Numbered from the stretch's first letter, positions 9,223-19,271 are shown. The stretch is 64,000 bases of DNA from Gemmatimonadaceae bacterium (GCA_030647905.1 JAUSJA010000034.1:1-64000), one strand, 5' to 3'. Numbers and translations: made by a program. The notes: a model not told the origin generated them from the sequence alone.

Positions 9223-11156
9223 TTCGTCTCGGAGATGCATTCGATCTCAGAGCCGGTATTCAAATGCTTGAAGTCGGGTCGGAGCACCATGCCCTCCGGT
9301 CGCCCAACCTGATCATTGGTAATCCACCCTACGCCCGATCCCACCCCGATGAGGATCGGGCACGCGGCCGTCTTGAGGCGCTATTCGGCACGAGGGTGAG
9401 CCTGCCGGATACGACCGGGATCAACCTGAGTGCGTGGTTCGTCCTCTTGGCGAACGCGCTTCTGGCTGAGGGAGGTCGAATGGCTTTCGTCCTCCCCTCG
9501 GGAGTTTTACAAAACGAGAACGTAGCAGGTTGGCGACAGTGGCTTCGTCGGCGGTGGGACCTCGTAATATGGCATACTGAAGAGGATGTCTGGTTTAGCG
9601 ATGCAAGAGTCGCAACGTTCGCTGCACTCTTTAGTCCTCGCGGAAGGAACGCGACAGGAGCCGGCAGGGTTCACTTCGTGAATGTTCGGGAAGATGCGAC
9701 CGGCGAACTCATGTCGGTCGACGGTATTCCGTCTCCGGCTGCACGCGTCGTCATCCGTGATATTAGCGCAACACCCCCGGCTGGAGACTTACTCATCGCG
9801 GGAACAAAACCAGATGTGTTGCGTGAGTTCGAAGCTGCGCCAGCTACAACACTTATTCGCGACGCCGCCGGAATCGAGTCCGGCGCTGGTCAGAAGCTCG
9901 GTCACGCGTTTTTCAAGTTGAAAGACACGAATCCAGCAAGTGCGAGTTTGATACGAAATCTAACTGGCCTCGGCACAAGCGTTCGCCTCCACAGGCGGTA
10001 TCTCACCCCGCTCTTGACGGGTCCTAAGGAACTTGTGAGCGGCGAATCCAACGCTCCTGAGCATTGGCTTCTCACGTTGCCGAGAGAGTTGCCGACGAAT
10101 GCAGCGATCAGAGACTATATCCGGTACGGGAGAGCCGAAGAAGTGCACGTTGCACCGTCGGTGGAGTCTCGCGGCGATGCATGGTGGTCGCTGACTCCGG
10201 CGCTATGGGATATTGCGGTTCCCATGAGTGCGCAGTTCAAGCATCAGGTCGCCTATCTGAATCCAGCGGGAGCGGTCACCAATAATTTTCACGGTCTGAA
10301 GTTTGAAAATCCTCGGGACGGGCTGATCGTTGGCGCGTCGCTTGCGTCGGCGTTTGGCGCCCTAGCTCGCCTCTATGTCTCTGGCGAAATAGGATGTGAG
10401 GGCCTCCGTAGGGTCGCGTTAATACAGTTTCAAGAGTGGCCCATCCTCGATCCTTCGAGAGTGCGTGGAACTCGCCACGAAGCGCGCTGTTTACAGACTT
10501 ACGAGCGATGGCGGGTGTTCGATTCCTCGGAAATCGACGAAATGGCACCCGACGAGCTGGCCGCTTGGAGGGACCTAACCGAAGCCGTCGCAATTGCTGC
10601 ATTTGGAACCTCCGCTTCAGCCGCGCGATCTATGGCGGACTCCGCGATCACGGAAGCACAATCCACAGTGGCGCGTCGGCGTACCCGCGAAGCTGCTGCG
10701 CTCGGTGGGAGAACCCGGCAGGCAGGGGGAGCTAGAACGAGTGCCTCAGCGCGCCTGCGTCAGTGGTTAAGCGGTTCGAGCGAATTCCGGCGTGTAGTCG
10801 AGCTGTTGACCAGTGGCCCGACGCAGTATTCGCTGCGGAATGAAGGCGAACTACAGAATCTCGCTCTCTTCGAGAATGACCACCCGCTTGGCGCCGTGCC
10901 TTACATTGAACTCGAATTGATTAGGGTGCTCGGCGCGGGCTTCGACGCGGCATGGCCCGATCCCTCAGATCGCGAAGCCCTCGAAACGATCATCGTGATT
11001 GGCCGGGAATTACTGGATACGGCGATTACAGTGATCGCGGGAGAACCTCCGCCAGTAAACAGCCCGGCATCGGCCGCGTGGCGTGAGATTGCAGCCGCCG
11101 CTCTGGACGGACTCAGAAAAGCAATTCAGGTAGAAGTGCGAAAGACCCTTCTCTAA
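9222..11156 (+). pseudogene. restriction nuclease-adenine methyltransferase fusion, C-terminal part
   Basis: Read in the frame restored by excising the IS, this part begins VRLGDAFDLRAGIQ and soon reaches LIIGNPPYARS, the catalytic NPPY motif IV of N6-adenine methyltransferases (N470 of the restored protein). LLAEGGRMAFVLPSGVLQ, typical of the same fold, follows. A target-recognition-like region and a helical C-terminus follow. The piece could be translated alone from ATG 9264, but without motif I it should not bind SAM properly. It ends at TAA 11156. About 100 bp separates it from a 184-residue gene that may belong to the same locus. Confidence 0.83.
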
Positions 11157-11257
11157 GAGAGGGAGGGGGTCTGAAAGCCATCAGTGAGAAAGACGTGAAG
11201 GAACCGAGCGGAATAGTCGTGCGTGTCGAGCGCTTCTAGTGTCCGTCAATTTCGACT

Positions 11258-11812
11258 TTGCTCCCGGATTTCATACGTGAAATACGTGATGGATTGCGAG
11301 CACGCGACATGGAGCGGACCCGGACCGGCGTGACTAGAGTGGTGACAACCACTCGGATCGCGGCCAGGACGCTACATGATTGTGGAATTTTCATCAGCTC
11401 GGAGCGCACGGACTATAAGCGATGGGAGCTGTCTACTGCGGGATTACTCGTTGCTGCCTTGGTCCATCGAGCGGGACATCGAGTCGAGCTCACACGGCTC
11501 CAGAGCCCGACAGCCCCGAGACCCGGGGGATTGCTTGCTGAGCCCGTGCGAGACGCTTTGCTCCGGATGGAAGATGCAGCGTCTCTTACAAACGCAATAG
11601 AGATGCTTCGTGGGCCAAACAGAGAGGTATTTCCCAACTTCGACAAGGCGCTTCGCACGGTCTCAGCCTTGTGGAAGGAGACCGGTTCATCGCCCGCGAT
11701 CTCGGAGTCCCGAGCGGAGCTTTGCGCGAAGGCCGGGCTCTTACTCGATCAGGTCAGCGAGTGCATCCCCCCGGAAACCTTAAGGCATGACTTCTCCATC
11801 GGAGTGAAATGA
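11258..11812 (+). CDS. hypothetical protein next to the restriction gene, 3' end altered by an IS junction
   Basis: This 184-residue ORF starts at a TTG (11258). No family is recognised. It is helical and polar, with no signal peptide. The last 15 or so codons lie at the broken end of the minus-strand IS630 copy. The transposase frame runs into this gene's 3' end, so the natural C-terminus may have been lost and replaced by junction sequence. Position suggests an accessory part of the restriction locus, for example specificity or control, but nothing in the sequence shows this. Confidence 0.4.
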   Translation: MLPDFIREIRDGLRARDMERTRTGVTRVVTTTRIAARTLHDCGIFISSERTDYKRWELSTAGLLVAALVHRAGHRVELTRLQSPTAPRPGGLLAEPVRDALLRMEDAASLTNAIEMLRGPNREVFPNFDKALRTVSALWKETGSSPAISESRAELCAKAGLLLDQVSECIPPETLRHDFSIGVK

Positions 11813-12675
11813 ATATGGTAGCGTGGCCGGCGCGCGAGCCACGCTCTCACACGGGCATGTTTATGAGTCGAGTAGTTGTCGATGATGAGATGCAAATCGA
11901 GCTCCGGTGGGACGCTTGCATCGACGTAATTGAGGAAGGTGAGGAATTCCTGATGGCGATGGCGTCTTTTGCACTGCGTCAGGACTTCCCCGCTTTGGAC
12001 ATCTAGTGCAGCGAAGAGCGTAGTCGTGCCGTGGCGCTTGTAATCGTGGGTTATTCCCTCGACATAACCCAATCCCATCGGCAAGAGCGGCTGACTACGC
12101 TCCAGCGCTTGAATCTGGCTCTTCTCGTCGACCGAGAGGACAAGCGCTTTATCGGGAGGATTGAGATAGAGCCCGACGATGTCGCTGACCTTTTCAAACT
12201 AGAACGGATCGGTAGAGAGCTTGAAATGCTTCGTTCTGTGCGGCTGTACACCAAAGAGAGAGAAATAGCGTTGCACGGTGCTCTTGCTGATACCGGTCTT
12301 CTGGGCGACGCTTCGAACACTCCAGTGAGTAGAGTTCCTGGGCTTTTTTTTGAGCACGGTGCGGAGCATCTGGGCGACTTCATCCTCGTCGTGAGTGCGG
12401 GGTCGCCCGGGTCGGGATACATCATAGAGGCCCGCGAGACGATTCTCATTGAATCGATTGCGCCAATAGCCGACGATAGGGAGGCTTACGCTGACTGTTT
12501 GTGCAATGTTGCGATGCGTGGCACCCCCGGCCGAGAGGAGGATGATCCGCGCACGCCGAACCATTCCCGCGGGGAGCGAAGTGGAGCGGGTGATGTGCTC
12601 CAATTCTTCTCTCTCATTATCGGACAACATGATGTTGAAACTGGGGGCGCGTCCTCGAGGCATGGCATCCTCCAA
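11749..12675 (-). pseudogene. IS630-family transposase, nonsense-interrupted and 3'-truncated
   Basis: Reading leftward, residues MPRGRAPSFNIMLSDNERE and VSLPIVGYWRNRFNENRL give the HTH part and SVRSVAQKTGISKSTVQRYF a second HTH. A TAG (12199-12201) falls in frame after STDPF. The frame then continues with [12 protein letters not shown] (first Asp) and [11 protein letters not shown] (second Asp). Immediately after YHIHFTP the family sequence ends, so the motif with the catalytic Glu and the terminal repeat on this side are missing. The element is dead and has suffered a deletion at its 3' side near 11800. Its intact side truncates the AlbA_2 gene at about 12715-12730. Confidence 0.85.
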
Positions 12676-12710
12676 AGAGAAAATATCACCATGCCAATAT
12701 GTATTACTTA

Positions 12711-12989
12711 TTAATGGGACACAAGACTAGGGATCCCTGGGATGGTCGCGGGTAACCCAGTATTCTGGCCGTTGGTGTCCTTGAGCTCGAGAACGCCGTA
12801 AATAATCACGCCTCCAGCCGTGTTGGCCAACGCGGTGGCATCAGCAAGAAATTCCTTTTTCTCGCCGGAAGACGAGCCAGGCAGCTCGAGTTTGTAGTCG
12901 AGCTGACGCGACTCGCCGACGCCGTTCTCTACCAAATGCTGTAGTTCCCCCGGCTCAATGTCACCGACAAATTTCCCGCGAAGCCTCAT
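12711..12989 (-). pseudogene. AlbA_2 (Schlafen-like) domain protein, 3'-truncated by IS630
   Basis: Ninety-two residues remain. ESRQLDYKLELPG, then KKEFLADATALANTAGGVIIYGV, is the N-terminal core of AlbA_2/AAA_4 proteins, a putative nucleic-acid-binding or RNase-related domain. Family similarity runs to ATIPGI. The last residues and the stop come from the end of the neighbouring IS630 remnant. The rest of the protein, usually 300 residues or more, is absent. It starts 36 bp after the HEPN-like gene on the same strand, suggesting a former two-gene operon. Confidence 0.75.
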
Positions 12990-13025
12990 ACGTCGCTCAC
13001 TGACATTAGGGGCCCGGCTTATGGA

Positions 13026-14192
13026 TCAGCTTGTTGTCCGTGAGGCTTCCGATTGCATAGCTTCCTCGAATGCTTTTGCCAGCACGAGCACCATAGGACG
13101 TTGCCTTGCGCGGCTCAATGCCGCCCGCCAGGGGAAGTTCGGGTTATCGGGATTACCGCTGAATGGCTTTAGCGTAGCCAGAGTATCGAATGCCTCAACC
13201 TTGGCCACGTCGTCCGCTGTCAGCTCGTAGTATCCGGCTTTTGCAAGCACACCTTTCGCAAATAGCGGGAATGCAAAAGCTGCAAGCAGCAAATGCTCGC
13301 GAGTGGTCCATATCGCCGAATAGGGAGGCGCTTCGACGTGACCGTGCCCGTACTGACTCCGCAGAACATAAGCATCCCCTAGCCACACTTCCCGTATCGA
13401 TTTCCCTGACCGCATTGCCGTCGACAGGGCTTTGTTTGACGCTACACCGCCGAAATACCGCCTGTCCGGTTCAGTCTCAGGACGAAATGCCGCCAAGAAG
13501 CCTTCCACCGTTCCTCGCTGATCCCAAGCTCCCGAGAGTCTGCTGAAGGCGCTGACGATATCTATCAATTCGGTGTGTTGGCTTATGTCTGGGCTGTCCG
13601 TGTTTCCACCGACGAAAAGCCTCAAGGCATCGGAAAACGGAAACCAATTCACATCTCCTTCCTTCGCCGCGGCCTCAAGCGCATGTAGGAGTTCTTGATC
13701 CAGGTCGCGAGGCAACTCGCACGATCCCGAGACATGCTCCGGTCGCCTTACATCAAGCCGACCTTTGGGAATCAACGTCGTACTGGACCCGTCGCGACGG
13801 CGGCTGGTGACGGCGGCGCCACCGGCACGTTCCGAAGTAAAGGCTTGAATCGTCAGCCGAGCGTTGTCGCTGTTGACGTACCTGTGGGTAAAAAACTCTC
13901 TTTCTGAGAGAATCGCGAAGGCCAAGCGAGTTCTAAAATCGAAATAGTCCGTGACTTGTTGGTCGGTAAGATCATGCGTAAACGACGAGTCGTCGTGCCG
14001 GAGCAAAGGCGTCGAAGCCATGTCTACGGCACGCATTCGACCATAGGATCCCAATACGGCTTCCGCGGCCGCCTTCAAATCGCTCGTTATTTCGCCCCCC
14101 GAAAGGGCTGCAGAGTAGGGAACGATGTGAAAGTCCCCGAAGCGGAGGCGCCTGGTGCAGGTTGACCAAGGCAAGAACGCGAGCATACTCAT
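13026..14192 (-). CDS. HEPN-like hypothetical protein
   Basis: A 388-residue soluble protein, ATG at 14192. No family is firmly recognised. Near residues 275-286 it shows DAYVLRSQYGHGHV, close to the Y-x-x-RS-x-x-x-HG pattern of HEPN domains. R278 and H283 form an R-x4-H motif like that of HEPN ribonucleases. A helix-rich stretch (TREHLLLAAFAFPLFAKGVL) follows. The gene precedes an AlbA_2 gene on the same strand and diverges, with only 41 bp between, from the DUF4365-NACHT genes. An RNase or toxin-type effector is a reasonable but untested reading. Confidence 0.5.
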   Translation of the reverse strand: MSMLAFLPWSTCTRRLRFGDFHIVPYSAALSGGEITSDLKAAAEAVLGSYGRMRAVDMASTPLLRHDDSSFTHDLTDQQVTDYFDFRTRLAFAILSEREFFTHRYVNSDNARLTIQAFTSERAGGAAVTSRRRDGSSTTLIPKGRLDVRRPEHVSGSCELPRDLDQELLHALEAAAKEGDVNWFPFSDALRLFVGGNTDSPDISQHTELIDIVSAFSRLSGAWDQRGTVEGFLAAFRPETEPDRRYFGGVASNKALSTAMRSGKSIREVWLGDAYVLRSQYGHGHVEAPPYSAIWTTREHLLLAAFAFPLFAKGVLAKAGYYELTADDVAKVEAFDTLATLKPFSGNPDNPNFPWRAALSRARQRPMVLVLAKAFEEAMQSEASRTTS

Positions 14193-14233
14193 CGTGATAC
14201 GAAACTAGTCGGTTTTACCGCCGAGCAAAACCA

Positions 14234-15259
14234 ATGACACGCGAATCATCACAGGACGCCTTTGAACGGCGATACATGGCCGCATTCGAAGCTCTCGCCG
14301 CACAACATGGAATCGTTGTGAAGTACCAGCGCGATCGGGCGGCCCGTGACATAGGGTTACACCTGACGAAACCCGACCGCGAGGGCGCCGAGACCTTAAC
14401 CTCGTCGTTGGTTTGGTTCCAGATGAAGGGAATAACGGCTGCGGTGTTGACGAAAGAGACATTTGCCTCGAGCAACTATGTCAAACTTTGAATTCGCGTT
14501 AGGGATTTGCAGTTTTGGTATCGACAACCCGTTCCGACGTACCTCGTTGCATACATCGAAAGCGTCAATACGTTCCTCATCGTGGACGCAAATGCCTTTG
14601 TTGAAAAGACGTACGGGAAAGGTATCTTCACTCTGCCGCAAGCATCCGTCACCGTGCCGATACGATGCGACAGTGTCTTAGACGCGCATGCTTTTTCAAT
14701 CTTACTTCGTAAAGGCGAGTTAACCGAATGGGCCCGGCTTCTCGACGCACCGCCCGGCGAAATGAAACTGAGCCAGCGTGACTATTCGGTAATATGGCAC
14801 ATAGGCACCCAAAAGAAGCGCGACGTGGAAATACGACTAACATTTCGGGACTGGCAGTCGAAGCTTAGAAGCGAGATGTACTTCGAAGAGCGAAAGCGCG
14901 AGCAATCGGAATGGGAGGAGTGTCGCACTCATTGGCAGTACATGTTGAGAATCGGCGAGCTCGAAGAAACTTATCCATATCTAACATTTGCGCGCTTCGA
15001 TGAAGAGCGGCAGGAGGAAAGTGAGTTTTTTGATAATGAGGATGGTGAACCTCTCATCGAGCTTGGAGATGGTACCCAAGTGTACGGGACGAATGTTGCC
15101 GATGAGTATCACCAGTATGAATTCCTGGTGGGGCTGAATGCGGTCGGAGATCAGATGCTCAGCTGGGTCAAGACCCTTCAGGATCTTGGAGTCATTCAAG
15201 TTTCAGAATCAGTAAGCGAATTCATAGACGTTGCTCCTTGGCATTGGCGAGGCATTTAG
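14234..15259 (+). pseudogene. DUF4365 nuclease-like protein with in-frame TGA
   Basis: From ATG 14234 the frame reads QHGIVVKYQRDRAARDIGLHL, then SLVWFQMKGI, matching the DUF4365 pattern of a conserved Asp followed by Q-x-K-G, a PD-(D/E)XK-like arrangement. TGA at 14489-14491 interrupts it at codon 86. The same frame continues without shift as IRVRDLQFWYRQPVPTYLVAY, the next conserved DUF4365 segment, and runs to 15259. The full reading is about 341 codons. The downstream part alone (from TTG 14507) would lack the catalytic-like residues. The 3' end lies just before, or overlaps, the large NACHT gene, so the two are probably one operon. A nonsense mutation is the simple explanation. Confidence 0.75.
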
Positions 15260-15456
15260 TGTCTCCCTGCATCAACGTTCAGAGCGGTAGGTTCGCTTAC
15301 GCGACGCGTGAAACGTATCAGGAAATCGGTCGACGAAAGGTTGGCTATTTCAAAGATCGTGTCTGCCGCGCATGGAACCGGAAGACAACCGGCTATTTCC
15401 CTTGGCAAAAGGCTCAGCGGATTGACAGCAGCTCGAATAAGCAGCGAGTCACAGCT

Positions 15457-18400
15457 GTGCTATCGTGCTCTCGCTCAGCCTGCACCATCATCCTTATCGT
15501 CGCCCTCTCCGGGCGGGCAGGTGCTCAAGTTCCGGTTGAGACGTTGGTCGATTCGTTGCGGAGCAAAATAGCAGCGACACGAGAGAGTAGTAGAGACTCA
15601 CTTACCGCGCTTGGCTCGGCCGCAGTTCGAACCTTAATGAGGGCTCTGTCTGATCCAACTGCCGTTGTGCGTGAAGGAGCCGCAATCGTCCTAGGCCAAA
15701 TCGGACGACCTTCCGCGCCCGCGATGCCGGCGCTGGTAGAGACCTTGGCTGATCAGTCATTTGGGGTGAGGCTCGCTGTGTCGCAGGCGTTGAAACGAAT
15801 TGGCCCAGCTTCCGTCGCGCTGCCCCGACTTGCACAACTCGCTGCTGGCGCGGACAACTACACTGCTCTACTCGCTGTCGAGGCGATGGGCAACACCGGT
15901 GCGGATGCGGCTGTGCATCTTCAGGTACTCATTCAACTGATGGGTCGCGGCGACGAAGACTTCAAGAGCGTCGTCATCACGAGCATAGGCAGGATTGGGC
16001 CGCTCGCGTCGCCTGCAATCCCGCGGTTGATAGATGCAGCTCGTTCAGAATCACCGGGGATTGAGAGTCAAGCGATCGAAGCGCTGGGGAAGATCGGGTC
16101 GGCTGCAGCCCCTGCAGTCACCACGGTGACGTCTGCGGCACGCGATCCTGCTCGAGAAGTTCGAATTGCAGCGACACACGCGCTAGCGAGGCTCTCATTG
16201 GTGAGCCCCGAAGTACGGCCGGTCCTGATAGGAATGCTGCAAGATACCGATCCCAGGGTTCGCTCACAGGCGTTGGCGAGCGTCAAGACAATTGTTCCAC
16301 TCAGTGATCAAGAGTTGCCTGCTGTGGCAGAATTACTTCGAGATCCGGATATCGAAATTCGGCAAGAGGCAGTGCAAATCATTGAAGCCCAGAAGGCTTC
16401 AGCGCGGCCTGCAGAACGTCAACTACTCGCAGCGCTCTTCGATTCGTCGCCGTTCGTTAAGCAACGGGCTGCTTTGTCGCTAAGGGCATTAGCCCCCATA
16501 TCACCTGAAGGGATTCGGGCCATGCTCCCCGCATTAGCAGACTCGAATTATCTCACGAGTAAGACGTTGATTGAAACGATCGGAGCATCTGGAAGATCTG
16601 CCAGAATTGCCGTTCCGACCCTTGTAAGGCTGCTTGAGGATCCCCTGACCCACGGCCCCGCCCTGGCCGCATTAAAAAGAATTGGGCCACAAGCTGATGA
16701 AGTGGTTCCAGCGCTGATTCAATTAAGCGACCTGGATGTCGTAGGAACGCTTTCAGATCTCGGGCTCGGCGCCGTGCCGCAACTGAGAACTGCCCTCCGA
16801 AGTGGAACGACGGGGATTCGCCGTCGAGCTGTTTCGTCGCTGGTGAGGATTGGGGCACGCGACACGTTGACTATCAAGAGTCTCGTTCTGGCGCTGCGGG
16901 ATACCGACCCGTCAGTCAGTGAGACTGCGGCCGGTGGGCTCGTGGCAATTGGAGCGGGCAGCATAGAGTTCGTCGTCCGGGCGCTTTCCGATCCAAGCTC
17001 GGAAGTGCGCATTCGTTCCCTGCGTGTTCTCGCACAACTGCCAGCAAGCGCTCGACCCAAGCTGCCCACACTGCGTTCGGTTCTAAACGATTCGGTTGCT
17101 GCCGTCCGATATGAGGCTGCAGTGGCGATATCCACCATTGAGTCGCCCGGCGAGCTGCTATTGCGTCCTCTCATTCTCTCGCTGAACGCAACCGAACCAG
17201 CAACTCGCCGGAGAGCCGCGGCTGCAATCGAAGTGATCGCCAAAGACATGGCGGATGCATCGCGGATCGAAGCGATCCCGATACTTCAAGAGGCGGCACG
17301 TGCGCTCAGTGCCAATTCAGACGATTCGGTTCGTATGCATGCGAAAGAAGTCGAGCGAAGTGTTCGGTATCTTGGAGTTGTCTGGTGGCAAAAGCTGCTA
17401 CGGGCAGTTCGGGAATTCGAGTCCGAGCACCGAATCGCTACTCTCGTCGCCGCCGCATACGTACTTGTGTTAGTGGCCTGTTTGTTGGCTCTCTGGTTGC
17501 GGCCACTTCTTCTCTTTCGTGTCAATCACACGCTCAGCCGTGTGACCGAAATCAAGCTTCCTGAGGCCCTCGGCGGCGTCAGGATACCGTTGTCGTACTT
17601 GCTCGTCGTAGGGATCTTCCGTTATCGCGCTAGAGTGTTGAGGGCTTGGGCGGCGGCGAATGTCGCCGCAGCAGCTCGAGCTTTCGAAGAACGGCGCACC
17701 GTGGAGGATAGAAGAATCCACGTACCCATGCCTGTGGTGTTCGACCGAACCGTGGTAGCTACTCCATCCGCTGCCACTTTCCGCCCGCTATTCCGCCAGA
17801 AGCGAAGCGCACTGGTTATATACGGCGAAGGAGGGGCAGGGAAGACGAGTCTGGCGGTACAACTGGCTCGCTGGGCGATGGTTGTAGACCCTGAGTTGCG
17901 TCTGAATCCTCACGCAGTAATGCTGCCGCTGCTGCTTGAATACGATCTCGGCGGGGAGCACGCATCGTTGGGCACACTGGTTGATTCCCTTGGTGGACAG
18001 CTTCGAACCTCTCTGGGGCTAGAGCGTCCATTGCGGGCCGACCTTCTTCTGAGACTTCTCCAGCAAGGTCTGATACTGGTGATAATCGATCATCTGTCCG
18101 AGATGAGCGATGAAACAAGAAAAGCAATCCGTTTCGACTCTGCCGACTTTCCGATCAACGCGTTGATCGTTACCTCGCGGATTGAAGAAGAGCTTCAAGG
18201 GACGCCGCGAAGCGTCGTAACGCCCCTGCGGATACAGGGCAACCGATTGTCTTCATTCATGGAGGCCTATCTCACCCAACGAGGATGGCGCAATGCATTT
18301 GATGATGCTGAATACTTCGAGGCGTGCCGTCGACTCTCGGAAATGGTTGGTCAGCGCGATATCACTGTCCTGCTTGCGAAGCTCTATGCCGATCAACTCA

Positions 18401-18993
18401 TCGCTGAAAAGGAGGCTCCATCGGCCGAGGGGCTTCCACGAAATATCCCTGAGTTGATGCTCAGCTACCTTAACGAGGTCAACCGATCCGCTGGCCCTGA
18501 CGACCCGGACGATAGAACCGTCCATCGGACTGCAAAGATTGTTGCCTGGGCCTGCTTGCGCGACACCTTACGGCCCGTCCCCGCGAGTCATGACGCGGTG
18601 GTGCGGGATCTTGGAGGTGATCTCATAGCGACGCCGTTGATCCGCTATTTCGAGGAGAAGCTGCGTCTGTTGCAGACTGTTGGACCAGCCCGGGATCGTC
18701 TCCGATTTTCGTTGGACCCCGTCGCTGAATACTTAGCGGCGATCCACCTAGTCGAGAGTCTAGGCACTGACACATTGAAGTGGCACGAATGGATGTCGCA
18801 AGCTGAATCGGAACTGCTGAAATCACCGACTGCGTACAGTTTCATCCTCGCGGTCCGAGACAGCTGCGAGGCGAAATCGACCGCGGAGTCGAACTTGGAC
18901 TCCGTCATTGTGGATCTTTCCAAGCTCGTCGTGAAGGCAGTTGAACGTATACAACCCGCGAGTCACACAACGGCCGAGCAGCGAGAAGCCTGA
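15457..18993 (+). CDS. membrane NACHT ATPase with N-terminal extracytoplasmic HEAT repeats
   Basis: About 1178 residues. GTG 15457 is preferred because it starts directly on a signal peptide (residues 1-23, ending SGRAGAQ). An open frame extends to TTG 15238, which would overlap the preceding gene. Residues about 25-640 are HEAT/PBS-lyase-like repeats with recurring units such as VVREGAAIVLGQIG and EVRIAATHALARL. A transmembrane helix lies at about 660-683 (LVAAAYVLVLVACLLALWL). The cytoplasmic part holds a NACHT/STAND ATPase: Walker A GEGGAGKTS (790-798), Walker B LILVIIDH (D878) and sensor-like ALIVTSRIEEE. A helical C-terminus follows. In known bacterial NACHT defence proteins the sensor repeats are usually C-terminal and cytosolic. 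Here they precede the ATPase and should face the periplasm. An immune or signalling sensor is inferred. Confidence 0.8.
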   Translation: MLSCSRSACTIILIVALSGRAGAQVPVETLVDSLRSKIAATRESSRDSLTALGSAAVRTLMRALSDPTAVVREGAAIVLGQIGRPSAPAMPALVETLADQSFGVRLAVSQALKRIGPASVALPRLAQLAAGADNYTALLAVEAMGNTGADAAVHLQVLIQLMGRGDEDFKSVVITSIGRIGPLASPAIPRLIDAARSESPGIESQAIEALGKIGSAAAPAVTTVTSAARDPAREVRIAATHALARLSLVSPEVRPVLIGMLQDTDPRVRSQALASVKTIVPLSDQELPAVAELLRDPDIEIRQEAVQIIEAQKASARPAERQLLAALFDSSPFVKQRAALSLRALAPISPEGIRAMLPALADSNYLTSKTLIETIGASGRSARIAVPTLVRLLEDPLTHGPALAALKRIGPQADEVVPALIQLSDLDVVGTLSDLGLGAVPQLRTALRSGTTGIRRRAVSSLVRIGARDTLTIKSLVLALRDTDPSVSETAAGGLVAIGAGSIEFVVRALSDPSSEVRIRSLRVLAQLPASARPKLPTLRSVLNDSVAAVRYEAAVAISTIESPGELLLRPLILSLNATEPATRRRAAAAIEVIAKDMADASRIEAIPILQEAARALSANSDDSVRMHAKEVERSVRYLGVVWWQKLLRAVREFESEHRIATLVAAAYVLVLVACLLALWLRPLLLFRVNHTLSRVTEIKLPEALGGVRIPLSYLLVVGIFRYRARVLRAWAAANVAAAARAFEERRTVEDRRIHVPMPVVFDRTVVATPSAATFRPLFRQKRSALVIYGEGGAGKTSLAVQLARWAMVVDPELRLNPHAVMLPLLLEYDLGGEHASLGTLVDSLGGQLRTSLGLERPLRADLLLRLLQQGLILVIIDHLSEMSDETRKAIRFDSADFPINALIVTSRIEEELQGTPRSVVTPLRIQGNRLSSFMEAYLTQRGWRNAFDDAEYFEACRRLSEMVGQRDITVLLAKLYADQLIAEKEAPSAEGLPRNIPELMLSYLNEVNRSAGPDDPDDRTVHRTAKIVAWACLRDTLRPVPASHDAVVRDLGGDLIATPLIRYFEEKLRLLQTVGPARDRLRFSLDPVAEYLAAIHLVESLGTDTLKWHEWMSQAESELLKSPTAYSFILAVRDSCEAKSTAESNLDSVIVDLSKLVVKAVERIQPASHTTAEQREA

Positions 18994-19025
18994 CGAGCTG
19001 TTGTCCTTCACCCGTTTCAACTGAC

Positions 19026-19271
19026 ATGCGGACTGAGTTGGAGCAGCTGCTCGATCAATGCGTGGCGGAGAACGGCGGCAGGCTTGTCGGGGATCCTTCG
19101 ATAACGTTCGACGGCGCCAGTACTCGTTTAGAGGTCGACAAGCACGAGTGGTGGGACGCTCTGATGCGCATTCGCTTTACTCAGTTCGTATTGGTTGGCG
19201 CAAATCGGATTATTGCTGCGTCCGCAGCGAACACTGATGCATCCTTTGAGGACATGCAGGGGTCGAGTTAG
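19026..19271 (+). CDS. small hypothetical protein downstream of the NACHT gene
   Basis: An 81-residue protein, ATG 19026, 32 bp after the NACHT gene and in the same direction, so probably cotranscribed. It is acidic at the start (RTELEQLLDQCVAENGG), and its middle, VDKHEWWDALMRIRFTQFVLV, could form a short strand-helix core. No family is recognised and there is no signal peptide. It is the last gene of the island before the tRNA-Arg gene. Confidence 0.45.
   Translation: MRTELEQLLDQCVAENGGRLVGDPSITFDGASTRLEVDKHEWWDALMRIRFTQFVLVGANRIIAASAANTDASFEDMQGSS

Noticed and set aside
14489-14491. Selenocysteine at the TGA of the DUF4365 gene
   Set aside because: The position is not a conserved redox cysteine in that family as I know it, so a nonsense mutation is the simpler explanation.
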